Origin: a virus
Length of the DNA stretch: 41,635 nt
Reading direction: 5' to 3' (one strand)
Virus record (IMG/VR): IMGVR_UViG_3300024520_000169
Coordinates: 1 to 41,635 of that record
In this document: positions 1 to 6,318 of the stretch, piece by piece
How the letters are laid out: each line of letters starts with the position of its first letter
Position numbering within the stretch: the first letter of the stretch is position 1
Position numbers and translations under genes: made by a program
The notes under the pieces: model-generated
Told to the model about the DNA's origin: nothing
The model's database searches: none
Seen by the model: the letters and a program-made list of their open reading frames with translations, nothing else

Positions 1-140
1 CAGGTGCAGCGTGTAGGGATGATAATTCACGTATTCAGCCTCGGCCGGGTGGTATTGCACGACCGTATCCTCGGCGTCCCAAAACAGGGCCTTGATGAGA
101 CACGTTTCCTCCCAAGTCGGGGTGCGCGGAAAGGTCGATA
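1..140. repeat. Terminal direct repeat, left copy
   Basis: The first 140 bases recur at 41496-41635 with a single difference (C127 here, T41622 there). A gene reads through the join without a frameshift, so the sequence closes into a circle of about 41,495 bp. This is either an assembly overlap of a circular or circularly permuted genome or a real short terminal redundancy; sequence alone cannot tell which. Confidence 0.95.
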
Positions 141-351
141 GGTCGCCCCTTCTGAGGCTCACCGAGACATGCTCCCAACCGAAACCATCCGACACGATGC
201 AGAAGAATCGTTTGCCGCCCCTGCGTCTGACGAGAAACGCTCCGTTATTGCCATCGGCCGGTGAGCTCGCAAGCTGGAGTAAATGTTCCTGGCCGCGGGT
301 GACGAACCATGCTTTGGTTAACCGGCTGTTTCCGGGCACCTTGAAGCTCAT
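1..351 (-). CDS. DUF7694-like phage protein, 5' part, continues across the circular junction
   Basis: Start ATG is at 351-349, overlapping the stop of the upstream gene (ATGA). The frame is open for 117 codons to base 1 and continues at 41495 for 17 more codons to a TAG at 41442, giving 134 residues. Motifs include DGFGWEHVSVS, PTWEE, KALFW, QYHP, EYVNYHP and LHLW. From memory these match the DUF7694 family, small phage proteins of unknown function with a conserved Trp/His-rich core. It lies in the middle of the leftward early operon. The family name is recalled, not searched; the open frame across the junction is seen directly. Confidence 0.8.
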   Translation of the reverse strand, partial: MSFKVPGNSRLTKAWFVTRGQEHLLQLASSPADGNNGAFLVRRRGGKRFFCIVSDGFGWEHVSVSLRRGDLSTFPRTPTWEETCLIKALFWDAEDTVVQYHPAEAEYVNYHPYTLHL

Positions 352-527
352 CTATTTTCCTGCTTCCGGCAGGCTACGGGTCCGTCGTGCACCTGGATGG
401 CCTCCAGGATTAAGCCCATCGCCGCGAGCTCCGCGGCGCGCGAGCACTGGCAAAAATGATGCTTGCACGCCCGCGGCAGAGGTGGCGCGACGTACTTCTT
501 AGGCTTTGATTTGATTTTCACGGGCAT
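348..527 (-). CDS. Small basic protein with Cys/His pairs, unknown function
   Basis: A 59-residue protein starting MPVKIKSKPKK. The start at 527 is preceded by AGGAGG at good spacing; a longer in-frame start at 557 lacks this. The N-terminus is Lys-rich, followed by a CKHHFCQC cluster that could bind a metal. The stop overlaps the start of the DUF7694-like gene, and the start overlaps the end of the upstream DUF7007-like gene, so it is translationally coupled in the early operon. I do not recognise a family. Confidence 0.7.
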   Translation of the reverse strand: MPVKIKSKPKKYVAPPLPRACKHHFCQCSRAAELAAMGLILEAIQVHDGPVACRKQENR

Positions 528-847
528 GACACCGCCTCCTCGATGGCCTCGAGCCATTCGGGTTTATAGCCGGCGAGCATGTCTCGCGCGTTCTTCAGGG
601 CGGTGGGGAGGTAGTGGGCGTCGGCGCCGTGTTCCCGGAGCTCACGCTCGAACACCAGGTAGGGCACCGCCCAGTCAATATCCTCCTCCCAATAGCGGCG
701 GTCGCCGGTGAACGGCTTGATCGCCCACGGGATTTGCTCCTTACGCTCATCGCTCAAGACAACGCCCCCGTGGCTGGCCGTGGTCACGAACTGAATGCCC
801 GGCGCGAGCTCCTCGATCGTCTGGGTGTGCCCCCATATCGTTTCCAT
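518..847 (-). CDS. DUF7007-like protein
   Basis: 109 residues with AGGAG six bases before the ATG. The N-terminal half carries IWGHTQTIEELAPGI, FVTTASHGGVVLS and YWEEDIDWAVP. From memory this matches the DUF7007 family (W-G-x-x-Q ... APGI ... TxSHGG ... WYEEDxDW), found in phages and conjugative elements next to other accessory domains. The function is unknown. It sits in the early operon between the 232-residue hypothetical gene and a small basic protein. The match is good over the whole length, but no function should be inferred. Confidence 0.82.
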   Translation of the reverse strand: METIWGHTQTIEELAPGIQFVTTASHGGVVLSDERKEQIPWAIKPFTGDRRYWEEDIDWAVPYLVFERELREHGADAHYLPTALKNARDMLAGYKPEWLEAIEEAVSCP

Positions 848-864
848 TTCAATCTCCTTGGTCG

Positions 865-1563
865 CTACGCAACCAGTTGAAGCTGTTTCGGTCCTGCCTC
901 CGCTTCCCGCGCCTTGGCGAACCTGTCACGCATGAAGCGCGCCAGTGCCACGGCGCCGTCGATGTCGGTGGTGATCCGAATTTCTGCGGAGCCGTAGCTC
1001 CGAATCCCGAATTCTTGCCGGCCGTCGTAGCCGGGGAAGGTGGGGTAGAACTTGGTTTCGTCGCTCCTGTTGTGGCCCCGCGCCTCGGTGCCGAGGGCCG
1101 CGGCGAGCTCGGCGGCGCCCTTCTCGTAGGCGTCCCATTTCCGGTCGAATTCCCGCCGGCGCTCCTGGATGCCCTCGAACATGGGCTCGTAAGGCTCGAT
1201 GACCTTGCGGCGCACTTCGGCGGCTACGCGCTTGGCGTCACGCCCCCAGGCGAATGACATCGAAGGAGGGGCCTCGTCGTACCCGACGGCGCCCCAGGCG
1301 CGCAGCCCCATGATGTTGAATTCCTCGTGCCGCGGCGGGCTCGGGTCCACTTCGACGCGCTTCTTCCAGGTGTTGAGCCTGAAGCTGACGGCGAGGCCAT
1401 CCTCGCGGCGCATTTCGAGCCAGTGTGAAATCTCCTCGCGCGGGACCGGGGAAAAGGTGTATTTCGTCCCGGCTGCGGCGTAACTCATAATCTCGACGGC
1501 GACGGCCTCGAGCCCATTCTTCATTTCGGCCCGGGTGCGTGCCTGTACGTCCCAATCAGTCAT
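865..1563 (-). CDS. Hypothetical early protein, 232 residues
   Basis: The chosen start is MTDWDVQARTR at 1563, preceded by GAGGAG; the open frame extends to 1629 without a comparable ribosome site. The protein is mixed, with many charged residues. A central Arg/Glu-rich segment (EPMFEGIQERRREFDRKWD) is likely an amphipathic or coiled-coil helix. The C-terminal part around GIRSYGSAEIRITTDIDG looks strand-rich. I recognise no catalytic motif or family. It lies about 12 bases downstream of a small zinc-ribbon gene and 18 bases upstream of the DUF7007-like gene, so it is co-transcribed with the early block. Confidence 0.75.
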   Translation of the reverse strand: MTDWDVQARTRAEMKNGLEAVAVEIMSYAAAGTKYTFSPVPREEISHWLEMRREDGLAVSFRLNTWKKRVEVDPSPPRHEEFNIMGLRAWGAVGYDEAPPSMSFAWGRDAKRVAAEVRRKVIEPYEPMFEGIQERRREFDRKWDAYEKGAAELAAALGTEARGHNRSDETKFYPTFPGYDGRQEFGIRSYGSAEIRITTDIDGAVALARFMRDRFAKAREAEAGPKQLQLVA

Positions 1564-1574
1564 TTCCGTTCTCC

Positions 1575-1778
1575 TCACATAATCGCCAGCGCCAAATCCT
1601 CGGCCCCGTAGACCTTGGACTCGCCGCAACTCTCGCAGCGGTAGGCCTCGGCATCGGGTTCGACGCCGTGCTGTTTGTGCCCACAGGCGATGCAGAAGCC
1701 GGCGTATTCGGTGCCGGCCATGCTGGCCCGGACGACTCGCTCAAGCCGTTTCAGAGTGATGCTTTTGTGGAATTTCAC
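1575..1778 (-). CDS. Small zinc-ribbon protein
   Basis: 67 residues. The start is GTG at 1778-1776, overlapping the stop of the upstream gene (GTGA) and preceded by AAGGAGG. Two cysteine pairs, CIAC and CESC, about 20 residues apart form a typical zinc ribbon (FCIACGHKQHGVEPDA ... YRCESCGESKVYGA). Such short ribbons in phages bind nucleic acid or host proteins, but the partner cannot be read from sequence. The Cys pattern is certain; the role is unknown. Confidence 0.8.
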   Translation of the reverse strand: MKFHKSITLKRLERVVRASMAGTEYAGFCIACGHKQHGVEPDAEAYRCESCGESKVYGAEDLALAIM

Positions 1779-1972
1779 GCCCCGGCCTCCTTGAGCATAA
1801 CGAAGGGGTCGGCGCTGACGCTGTTCCTGTAGCGGCGGAACAGGTGCATGTTGGCGGGGTTGATGGGCCCGCTTAAACGGCCATTGTGTGCGGCGAGAAT
1901 GATTGACGCGGCAAGTTGTCGGCCGTGCTGATCAACCATTCGTTGCACGATTTTCTGAAGTTCAGGATTCAT
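1775..1972 (-). CDS. Hypothetical protein, 65 residues
   Basis: Starts MNPELQKIVQRMVDQHG with GGAGG just upstream of the ATG. Predicted largely helical, with no cysteine cluster or membrane segment. Its end overlaps the GTG start of the zinc-ribbon gene. The upstream edge lies only 12 bases from the 117-bp inverted duplication that forms the tail of the DUF2958 gene. No family recognised. Confidence 0.65.
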   Translation of the reverse strand: MNPELQKIVQRMVDQHGRQLAASIILAAHNGRLSGPINPANMHLFRRYRNSVSADPFVMLKEAGA

Positions 1973-1983
1973 GCAGCCTCCGC

Positions 1984-2100
1984 AGATGCCCCTTCTTACC
2001 GCGTTCTCAGCCCGAGCGGCGCCAAGCGCCGGCGCCTACTGCGGCGCCTACGCCGCCGTATGAGCATCGCCGGCGCCGCTTTCTGGCTCGGGGTGGCAAT
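1984..2100 (+). repeat. Inverted 117-bp duplication, copy A (fragment of a small membrane-protein gene)
   Basis: This stretch is identical, base for base as far as I can read, to the reverse complement of 38264-38380. The other copy is the central part of a 51-residue membrane-protein gene (codons from Asp4 to Ile42). Here that gene has no start or end and lies antisense to the DUF2958 gene, supplying its last 35 or so codons and its stop. Around the circle the two copies are in opposite orientation and bracket about 5.1 kb of early genes. Confidence 0.9.
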
Positions 2101-2433
2101 GCTGGCCGATTCCAGCCGCTTGTCCACGTCCCGAAGGCGCTTGTTCCTGAAGTACAGGTCGCGCTCGATGGCCAATCCGAGGGGGCCGCGGGCGCTCTGA
2201 AGGTCACTCAGGAGGAAGGGGCCGTACTCGCTCTCGAACCCCTCCACGTACCCGTAGAAGTACCAGTCATCGCCCTGGCGCTCGGCCTCGAGCACGTACC
2301 AGGTCCAATTGCTGTCGGGGGTAAAATACTTGGCGAGGATCGGGCGGTTGCCCTGGTCGTCGTATTTCTCCTCGCCGGAATAGAGCGGGTGCTTCTCGAA
2401 CAGCCGCTCCAAGGCTTTAGTGGTGAGTTCCAT
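1996..2433 (-). CDS. DUF2958 family protein with a foreign C-terminal tail
   Basis: 145 residues, starting MELTTKALERLFEKHPLYSG with AGGAGG upstream at 2433; an upstream in-frame extension to 2565 overlaps the previous gene and is not used. The core (KYFTPDSNWTWY, GDDWYFYGYV, LSDLQSARGPLGL, IERDLYF) is a clear DUF2958 domain, common on phages and integrative elements and of unknown function. The domain ends near LRDVDKRLES. The remaining Arg-rich tail (RRRRRRSRRRR) is encoded by the antisense of the 117-bp duplication, so the original C-terminus was probably replaced. The domain call is strong; the function is unknown. Confidence 0.9.
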   Translation of the reverse strand: MELTTKALERLFEKHPLYSGEEKYDDQGNRPILAKYFTPDSNWTWYVLEAERQGDDWYFYGYVEGFESEYGPFLLSDLQSARGPLGLAIERDLYFRNKRLRDVDKRLESASIATPSQKAAPAMLIRRRRRRSRRRRLAPLGLRTR

Positions 2434-2434
2434 A

Positions 2435-2647
2435 TCAATCGACCTCCTGGGCCTCGTAGGCCCTGCTGGGGATTTGAAACTCGGGTCGCGAGTGCTTGCG
2501 CTGGTTTTCGTTGAAGATCCCGACGCACCCGCGGCAAATTGCCTGGCGCACGCCGGCTTCATCACGAAGCGAGGGCACCAGGTCTGCGTTGTAGGACATG
2601 AGGCGACCGCACGAGAAGCACGGGCCGTGGACTAGCATGTAGGCCAT
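2435..2647 (-). CDS. Zinc-finger-like protein, first gene of the leftward early operon
   Basis: 70 residues, ATG at 2647 with AAGGAG upstream. Two Cys pairs (CFSC and CRGC) flank a helical linker, a pattern seen in small phage zinc-binding proteins. It is the promoter-proximal gene: the sigma70-type promoter at 2709-2681 predicts a leader of roughly 30 bases. The next start (DUF2958) begins two bases past its stop. Specific function unknown; an early host-takeover or regulatory protein is plausible by position only. Confidence 0.8.
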   Translation of the reverse strand: MAYMLVHGPCFSCGRLMSYNADLVPSLRDEAGVRQAICRGCVGIFNENQRKHSRPEFQIPSRAYEAQEVD

Positions 2648-2680
2648 TGGTCACTCCTTTCTGTTGAACACCCCAACTAA

Positions 2681-2709
2681 ATTATAGTCCCGGGCATACT
2701 TGCGTGCAA
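2681..2709 (-). promoter_or_regulatory. Sigma70-type promoter for the leftward early operon
   Basis: Read on the reverse strand: TTGCAC (2709-2704), a 17-base spacer, then a perfect TATAAT (2686-2681). The predicted start of transcription is near 2674, about 27 bases before the first ATG. It is the best consensus promoter I found in the window and points into the early genes. Confidence 0.85.
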
Positions 2710-2809
2710 CGCGCATTTCGGGCATTGTTCGCACCATGCGTGGATAACCCTTCCCGCTACATCGGGCCCTGCCCCTTCCTCCCCCCATAGCAGAGCCCGA
2801 TTTAACCTC

Positions 2810-2845
2810 GGCCGGGGCCTTCTCCCCGCCCGGGGCTTTTTTTTT
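2810..2845 (+). terminator. Terminator-like GC hairpin followed by nine T residues
   Basis: A stem pairing 2810-2817 with 2824-2831 (one C-C mismatch, six-base loop) is followed by CGGGGC and then T9 at 2837-2845. It faces right and would block rightward transcripts entering the control region, or attenuate a rightward transcript that starts upstream. The stem is imperfect and the T run begins five bases after it, so the call is tentative. Confidence 0.35.
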
Positions 2846-2913
2846 CCTGTAGCGAGTGGCATAGTGCGTCCACGGGATTCCTTCTAGGGACTTTCATGGC
2901 ACACCAGCAGTTT

Positions 2914-3002
2914 CCTTCAGTCACCGCCCGGGGTTCGTCCTCGCGTGTTTGTGCCAACACTCCCTCGTGGTTGAACATCCCGCCCGGGCGGTGAGCTGAA
3001 GG
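2914..3002. repeat. Long inverted repeat (cruciform) in the control region
   Basis: Left arm 2914-2932 and right arm 2983-3002. TCACCGCCCGGG pairs perfectly with CCCGGGCGGTGA, and the outer CCTTCAG/CTGAAGG pair after a one-base bulge at 2995. The enclosed loop is 50 bases. Total pairing is 19 bp, well beyond chance. It may be an origin element, a protein-binding site or a structured leader RNA. Confidence 0.8.
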
Positions 3003-3226
3003 GAATTGTGTCGGCGCCGACCCAGGTCTGCGCCTCTCCTCTCTCCTCCTCTCCACCCCGACCGGGGCATAGCGTGGGCTATGTGCGCGGGGTCGATAAA
3101 CGCACGCGCAGGCGCGACCGATGGCCGGCTCCGGTCGGGTATTGGTGCCTCACCAACCGCTCCAGGAATGGGGGGGTTGGGGGGGCGCTCCCTCCGGCCT
3201 TCCAGCCAGGCATTGAGGGTAGAAAG

Positions 3227-3715
3227 ATGAAAGATCAAGATCACTTAGTGCTCTCCGACCGAGAGCGAGAGATATTCAACCAACTGGCGGCCCCGATTCT
3301 TGAACGACTATCGGCGCTCGAGAATCTGGTCAATCCGCCGCAGGACATCAAAAAGGAAATATGGGATCTGGGCGCGACGATGTTCCACATGGAACCTGCC
3401 CGCTGGCGGTCTCTGGTGGGGAAGCTCATCAAAACGTGCGGGGACGAGCGAGCTCTTGAAGTGCTACGCGCGGCCGACAATCTCCAGACGATGGACCCCA
3501 TGTCCTACCTGGGCGCCGCCATTGCACAAGGCGAGAAAGGCCCGGTGTGGAAAATGACCGACGACGAGCTCGTGGAAGAAGCGGCCCGCCTGGGCCTCTC
3601 CACCATCAACACGAGCCGACAGGAGCTACAGAACCTTGTCCAAGCAGCGCAGCAACGCCAACGCAAACACGGGACCACTTGCCAAGGATTCGGGGCCGAC
3701 GCCATCGGGACATGA
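3227..3715 (+). CDS. Putative replication-associated protein, first rightward gene
   Basis: 162 residues, starting MKDQDHLVLSDRERE; the ribosome site is weak (GAGG about nine bases upstream). The frame opens earlier, but the upstream part is shadow-like. The middle (EPARWRSLVGKLIKTCGDERALEVLRAADNLQ...DPMSYLGAAI) resembles the C-terminal helical module of phage replication-initiation or helicase-loader proteins. The end (MTDDELVEEAARLGLSTINTSRQELQNLV) looks like a SAP-type helix-extended-loop-helix. It is the first gene after the control region. Its function is inferred from weak similarity and position, and it could be an unrelated accessory protein. Confidence 0.65.
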   Translation: MKDQDHLVLSDREREIFNQLAAPILERLSALENLVNPPQDIKKEIWDLGATMFHMEPARWRSLVGKLIKTCGDERALEVLRAADNLQTMDPMSYLGAAIAQGEKGPVWKMTDDELVEEAARLGLSTINTSRQELQNLVQAAQQRQRKHGTTCQGFGADAIGT

Positions 3716-4064
3716 CGGCCGGTGCCACTTCACGCATAACGGTGCGCGGTGCCCGTTGCCAGGGAGCGGCTCCGCAACCCTGAGTAGGGGCGGGCTCATG
3801 CTCTGTTTGCACCACCAGAATTTCACTAACCAGCGCCACGACTTGGCGCAGGACGAGCACTTTCGGATCTTCGCAGAAAAGGCCAACGTGCAAGAATGGA
3901 TTGAGGCGAACTATCCGCCGGAGCTCCGCGACATGCTCACGGCGCTACTCGAGGCTCATCCCGAGTGGCGCCGAGGGCCCCAAGAAACACGCAGCCAGTA
4001 TGTGGCGCGAATGCGTGCCATCCAGGCCCCGCTGGCCGGGGCGGTCAAGAGGATGCCCACATGA
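3636..4064 (+). CDS. Zinc-binding phage protein with CRCPLPG-type motif
   Basis: 142 residues from a TTG at 3636, with AGGAG upstream, overlapping the end of the previous gene by about 80 bases. The key region is CHFTHNGARCPLPGSGS...GGLMLCLHH, a Cys/His arrangement recurrent in phage replication-region proteins (C-x-H/R ... G-x-RCPLPG ... C-x-x-H). The C-terminal half is helical (FAEKANVQEWIEANYP). A replication role is inferred from location. The start is uncertain because TTG is weak and no in-frame ATG precedes the zinc motif. Confidence 0.65.
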   Translation: MSKQRSNANANTGPLAKDSGPTPSGHDGRCHFTHNGARCPLPGSGSATLSRGGLMLCLHHQNFTNQRHDLAQDEHFRIFAEKANVQEWIEANYPPELRDMLTALLEAHPEWRRGPQETRSQYVARMRAIQAPLAGAVKRMPT

Positions 4065-4354
4065 GCGCGGACTCGGATGAATTAGCGGAGCTCAAGACCA
4101 TCTCACAAATGTATGACGGTTGGTGGCTCGCAACGTCGCCAACCGAGTGCGGCCAGGCACAGCTTATGGATATGCGCCGCGCCTACTTCTCCGGGTTTTT
4201 CCAGTGTTTGCACGCAGTTCGGCGGGTCTCAACCGATCACCCCGAAGCCGAGGCGTGTGCGTATTTCCAGGCGCTTCACGACGAGTGTGCCAAGTTCTTT
4301 GATGTTAGCCGCCTAACTATGGAAGGCATCAAGTACCCCGAGGCCTCCACCTAG
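4061..4354 (+). CDS. Hypothetical protein, 97 residues
   Basis: The ATG overlaps the stop of the upstream gene (ATGA). The composition is helical and acidic with several aromatic residues (MYDGWWLATSP, MRRAYFSGFFQCLHAV). No cysteine cluster, membrane segment or family signature. It is translationally coupled within the small-gene cluster between the zinc protein and the DUF1064-type nuclease. Confidence 0.7.
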   Translation: MSADSDELAELKTISQMYDGWWLATSPTECGQAQLMDMRRAYFSGFFQCLHAVRRVSTDHPEAEACAYFQALHDECAKFFDVSRLTMEGIKYPEAST

Positions 4355-4355
4355 C

Positions 4356-4823
4356 ATGGCCGGACCCGCCGTATTCATTCGCAAACCCGGCGGGTTCGGT
4401 ACTCGCCTGGGTGGGTACGGCATGAGCCATAAGATTTGGACGTGTCTGGCCTGCCGTGCCTGGCACGAGAAAAAGAAACCCCCGTGTTGCGAGCGGTGTG
4501 GGGGAAAGAGTTTTCTACACTACGACAGCCACGGCGAGGCGCGATGGTTCGTCGGTCTCATGCGTGAGCTCGATGCCGGCAACATCGAGGAGCTCGAGCA
4601 CCACCCCCGCTATCCGATTCACGTCGCGCTGGTGCCTAACCTGGCCTGCACGACTCGCGTGTTCGAGTACGTAGCCGACGCCGAATACGTGCGCGCCGGT
4701 ATGCTCATCACGGCAGACTTTAAGCCGAAGGCCGAGGCCGGCCTCGACCCCGTGTTCAAACTCAAGCAACGGTGTTTCGAGGCTGCATACGGCCGCAAAA
4801 TCAATATCGTCACAGAGAGGTAA
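4356..4823 (+). CDS. DUF1064-type nuclease with N-terminal zinc ribbon
   Basis: 155 residues. The N-terminus has a CLAC ... CCERCGG zinc ribbon. The rest follows the DUF1064 pattern: FHYDSHGEARWFVGLMRELDAG-like helix (here LHYDSHGEARWFV), then PRYPIHVAL, then YVRAGMLITADFKP and LKQRCFEAAYG. DUF1064 proteins are predicted PD-(D/E)xK or restriction-like nucleases of phages, often suggested to act like Holliday-junction resolvases. Candidate catalytic residues are Glu of GEARW, Asp of ADFK and the following Lys. Start 4356 directly follows the previous stop; an internal ATG at 4422 is an alternative. The family call is fairly firm; the substrate is unknown. Confidence 0.8.
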   Translation: MAGPAVFIRKPGGFGTRLGGYGMSHKIWTCLACRAWHEKKKPPCCERCGGKSFLHYDSHGEARWFVGLMRELDAGNIEELEHHPRYPIHVALVPNLACTTRVFEYVADAEYVRAGMLITADFKPKAEAGLDPVFKLKQRCFEAAYGRKINIVTER

Positions 4824-4828
4824 ATCCA

Positions 4829-5242
4829 ATGGCATCGCAGAAAGGAAAAGGCACGGCAATTGAGCCGTTGAGCCCCGAGAAACAGGCTCTCGACAACGCC
4901 GAGGTCCACGACGCAATCCGAGACCATTGTCAGCTGCTCGCCTCCAAGGTGGCCGAGCGCAAGGTGATCAACACCGCGATCAGCCACTCGCGCACGAAGC
5001 TCGTAGACCGCGGGCTGAACCGTAAGGCGATGACGATTATCGAAGCCGTCGCGCGCATGGAGGACCAGCACCGTGAGGGCTTCGCGCAGACGCTTATCCT
5101 GGGGCTGAAGTCCATCGGCCACCCGCTGCAGCAGGATCTATTCATCGAGCCCGAGGAGGAGGCACCGCCGCCCGAGGAGAAGGCTCCACAGGGGCGGCGG
5201 CGCAGCAAACCAGTCAAGCCGGATCTGCGCCCGGTGCAATGA
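4829..5242 (+). CDS. Helical protein with sliding-clamp-type QQDLF motif
   Basis: 137 residues, starting MASQKGKGTA with AGAGGT upstream. Residues about 25-95 are predicted helical with a basic face. This is followed by HPLQQDLFIEPEEE; QQDLF (residues 101-105) matches the bacterial beta-clamp-binding pentapeptide QL(S/D)LF. The tail is acidic and Pro-rich, then basic (GRRRSKPVKP). The region preceding the motif slightly resembles GapR/DUF2312-like DNA-binding proteins, but I cannot confirm this. It probably acts in replication by contacting the host sliding clamp. Confidence 0.7.
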   Translation: MASQKGKGTAIEPLSPEKQALDNAEVHDAIRDHCQLLASKVAERKVINTAISHSRTKLVDRGLNRKAMTIIEAVARMEDQHREGFAQTLILGLKSIGHPLQQDLFIEPEEEAPPPEEKAPQGRRRSKPVKPDLRPVQ

Positions 5243-5505
5243 CCGAGCGCCCGCGTGACCTGAACCGGGTCAAGGCGGCGGCTTTGACGCGCTCGCGGGA
5301 ATGGGTCCGCGAGATGCGTAAGGCCGGCACGGAGCTCAAGCGGTTCGGGGTAAACACATGGAAAGAGCTCTCTTTGCGCCGTGCTCGTGCCGAAATGAAT
5401 GCGTATTACAAGCGGCACGGTCGCAGCTACCACACCCCGCACGCCGGCGCCGCCGAACTGGCTCGCGCCCAACGAGAAGGATCGCCCGCATGGCACGCCT
5501 GGTAA
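5239..5505 (+). CDS. Hypothetical basic protein, 88 residues
   Basis: The ATG overlaps the upstream stop (ATGA). Rich in Arg and Lys (MTERPRDLNRVKAAALTRSR), it is predicted to be mostly helical. No cysteine cluster or membrane segment. Strong basic charge suggests nucleic-acid contact, which is inference only. A 19-codon open frame (5490-5549) follows and may just bridge to the next ribosome site. Confidence 0.6.
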   Translation: MTERPRDLNRVKAAALTRSREWVREMRKAGTELKRFGVNTWKELSLRRARAEMNAYYKRHGRSYHTPHAGAAELARAQREGSPAWHAW

Positions 5506-5545
5506 AACGAGAAGCGATGACACGCGCAGCACTGGAGGAAGTGAA

Positions 5546-5767
5546 GTGAGTATGCCCGAACCCACCCTGCCACAGTTTGCTGCTGCACTCGCCGTGAAGG
5601 ACGCGGAAATCGAACGGCTGCGGAAGGCGCTGGAAAAGGTCTTAGAATTTGAGTCACGCTATCACGAATGGTTGTGGGGGAAAAGTCCATTCCCGCACGA
5701 GGAGGCAGACCGATTGCACGACATCATGCTTCGGCAGGTACGCCAAGCGCTGGAGCAGAAGCCATGA
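5546..5767 (+). CDS. Small coiled-coil protein
   Basis: About 73 residues. GTG at 5546 is placed seven bases after GGAGGA; ATG at 5552 is the alternative. The sequence AALAVKDAEIERLRKALEKVLEFE has a heptad pattern and should form a coiled coil, followed by a Trp/Tyr-rich turn and a second helix. Short coiled-coil proteins of this kind are common in phage accessory regions. The stop overlaps the next ATG. Confidence 0.65.
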   Translation: MSMPEPTLPQFAAALAVKDAEIERLRKALEKVLEFESRYHEWLWGKSPFPHEEADRLHDIMLRQVRQALEQKP

Positions 5768-5946
5768 ACCACCCGCTCCCCCTGCTCATGGTCCTGGTGA
5801 TGGTACATCAGCCGTTCGGCTCCTACGCTGTACTCCAGCGAGGCCTGCCGGAAGGCCATTGCCAGGCCCTCGCGATGAGGATGAACTTCGACCTACAAGC
5901 CGCCGGTGTCTATGACCGTCGCGCGGAGTGCCGTCATGAAGAATGA
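5764..5946 (+). CDS. Small exported or membrane-linked protein
   Basis: 60 residues, coupled to the previous gene by ATGA. The N-terminus MNHPLPLLMVLVMVHQPFG is hydrophobic and could be a signal or membrane segment, although it lacks a strong positive N-region. Two cysteines follow (GHCQAL, AECRHE). No family recognised. The overlap of its 3' end with the next gene is short. Confidence 0.55.
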   Translation: MNHPLPLLMVLVMVHQPFGSYAVLQRGLPEGHCQALAMRMNFDLQAAGVYDRRAECRHEE

Positions 5947-6313
5947 CCTCGAGAAGCCGCCGGCGCCCCAGCCGCCCGCAACCGTTCCGGAAATGGTGGC
6001 CTACGCGGCGGCGCATCCTATCAGGCCCGGCGTGCCGCTCGAGGCCCACGATCCCATCGTCGCGGACCTGGGCGCCGATCATCTCCTCATGGTCGTCGTC
6101 GAATGGTCCGTGCCAGACCAGGCTTTCATGTATCACGCCAGCCTCTCGCGGAAACGGGGTGAGCTCGAGCCACTGGTGGGCATCAGCCTAGCGATGCTCG
6201 CGACTTTCCAGGAGCTCCTCGGCATTCCAGCCCGGTGGGCCTTACATCACTCCATCGTTCACTGGTTCTGGCGCCAGGAGGACGACCAGACCCCCAATTC
6301 GCCGGAGGAGTAA
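5936..6313 (+). CDS. Hypothetical protein, 125 residues
   Basis: The chosen start MKNDLEKPPAPQPP at 5936 overlaps the previous gene by 11 bases; a start at 5906 is possible. After a Pro-rich N-terminus the body has strand-like and helical parts (LLMVVVEWSVPDQAFMY, FQELLGIPARWALHHSI). No known motif. It is part of the run of small co-directional genes before the virion block. Confidence 0.65.
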   Translation: MKNDLEKPPAPQPPATVPEMVAYAAAHPIRPGVPLEAHDPIVADLGADHLLMVVVEWSVPDQAFMYHASLSRKRGELEPLVGISLAMLATFQELLGIPARWALHHSIVHWFWRQEDDQTPNSPEE

Positions 6314-6318
6314 TCAAA

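Larger units (their letters stand above)
2648..3226. promoter_or_regulatory. Divergent control region without convincing genes
   Basis: About 580 bases between the leftward and rightward gene sets. It holds the leftward promoter, a T9 terminator-like hairpin, a long inverted repeat (2914-3002), a 12-bp perfect palindrome GTCGGCGCCGAC (3010-3021), a small CATAGC/GCTATG hairpin (3068-3083), and G7TTG7 near 3172-3187. No convincing rightward promoter was seen. The short open frames here have Pro/Arg-rich, shadow-like composition and no ribosome sites. An origin or operator function is possible but unproven. Confidence 0.6.

Noticed and set aside
1984-2100. Insertion sequence or attachment site for the 117-bp duplication
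   Set aside because: No transposase, terminal inverted repeats, target-site duplication or integrase; edges fall inside codons of the donor gene.
2921-3244. Reverse-strand frame of 107 codons in the control region
   Set aside because: No ribosome site, Pro/Arg-rich, and it would run through the inverted repeat and overlap the start of the first rightward gene.
4772-4828. Upstream extension of the QQDLF-protein gene
   Set aside because: Overlaps the nuclease gene and lacks a ribosome site, whereas AGAGGT precedes the ATG at 4829.
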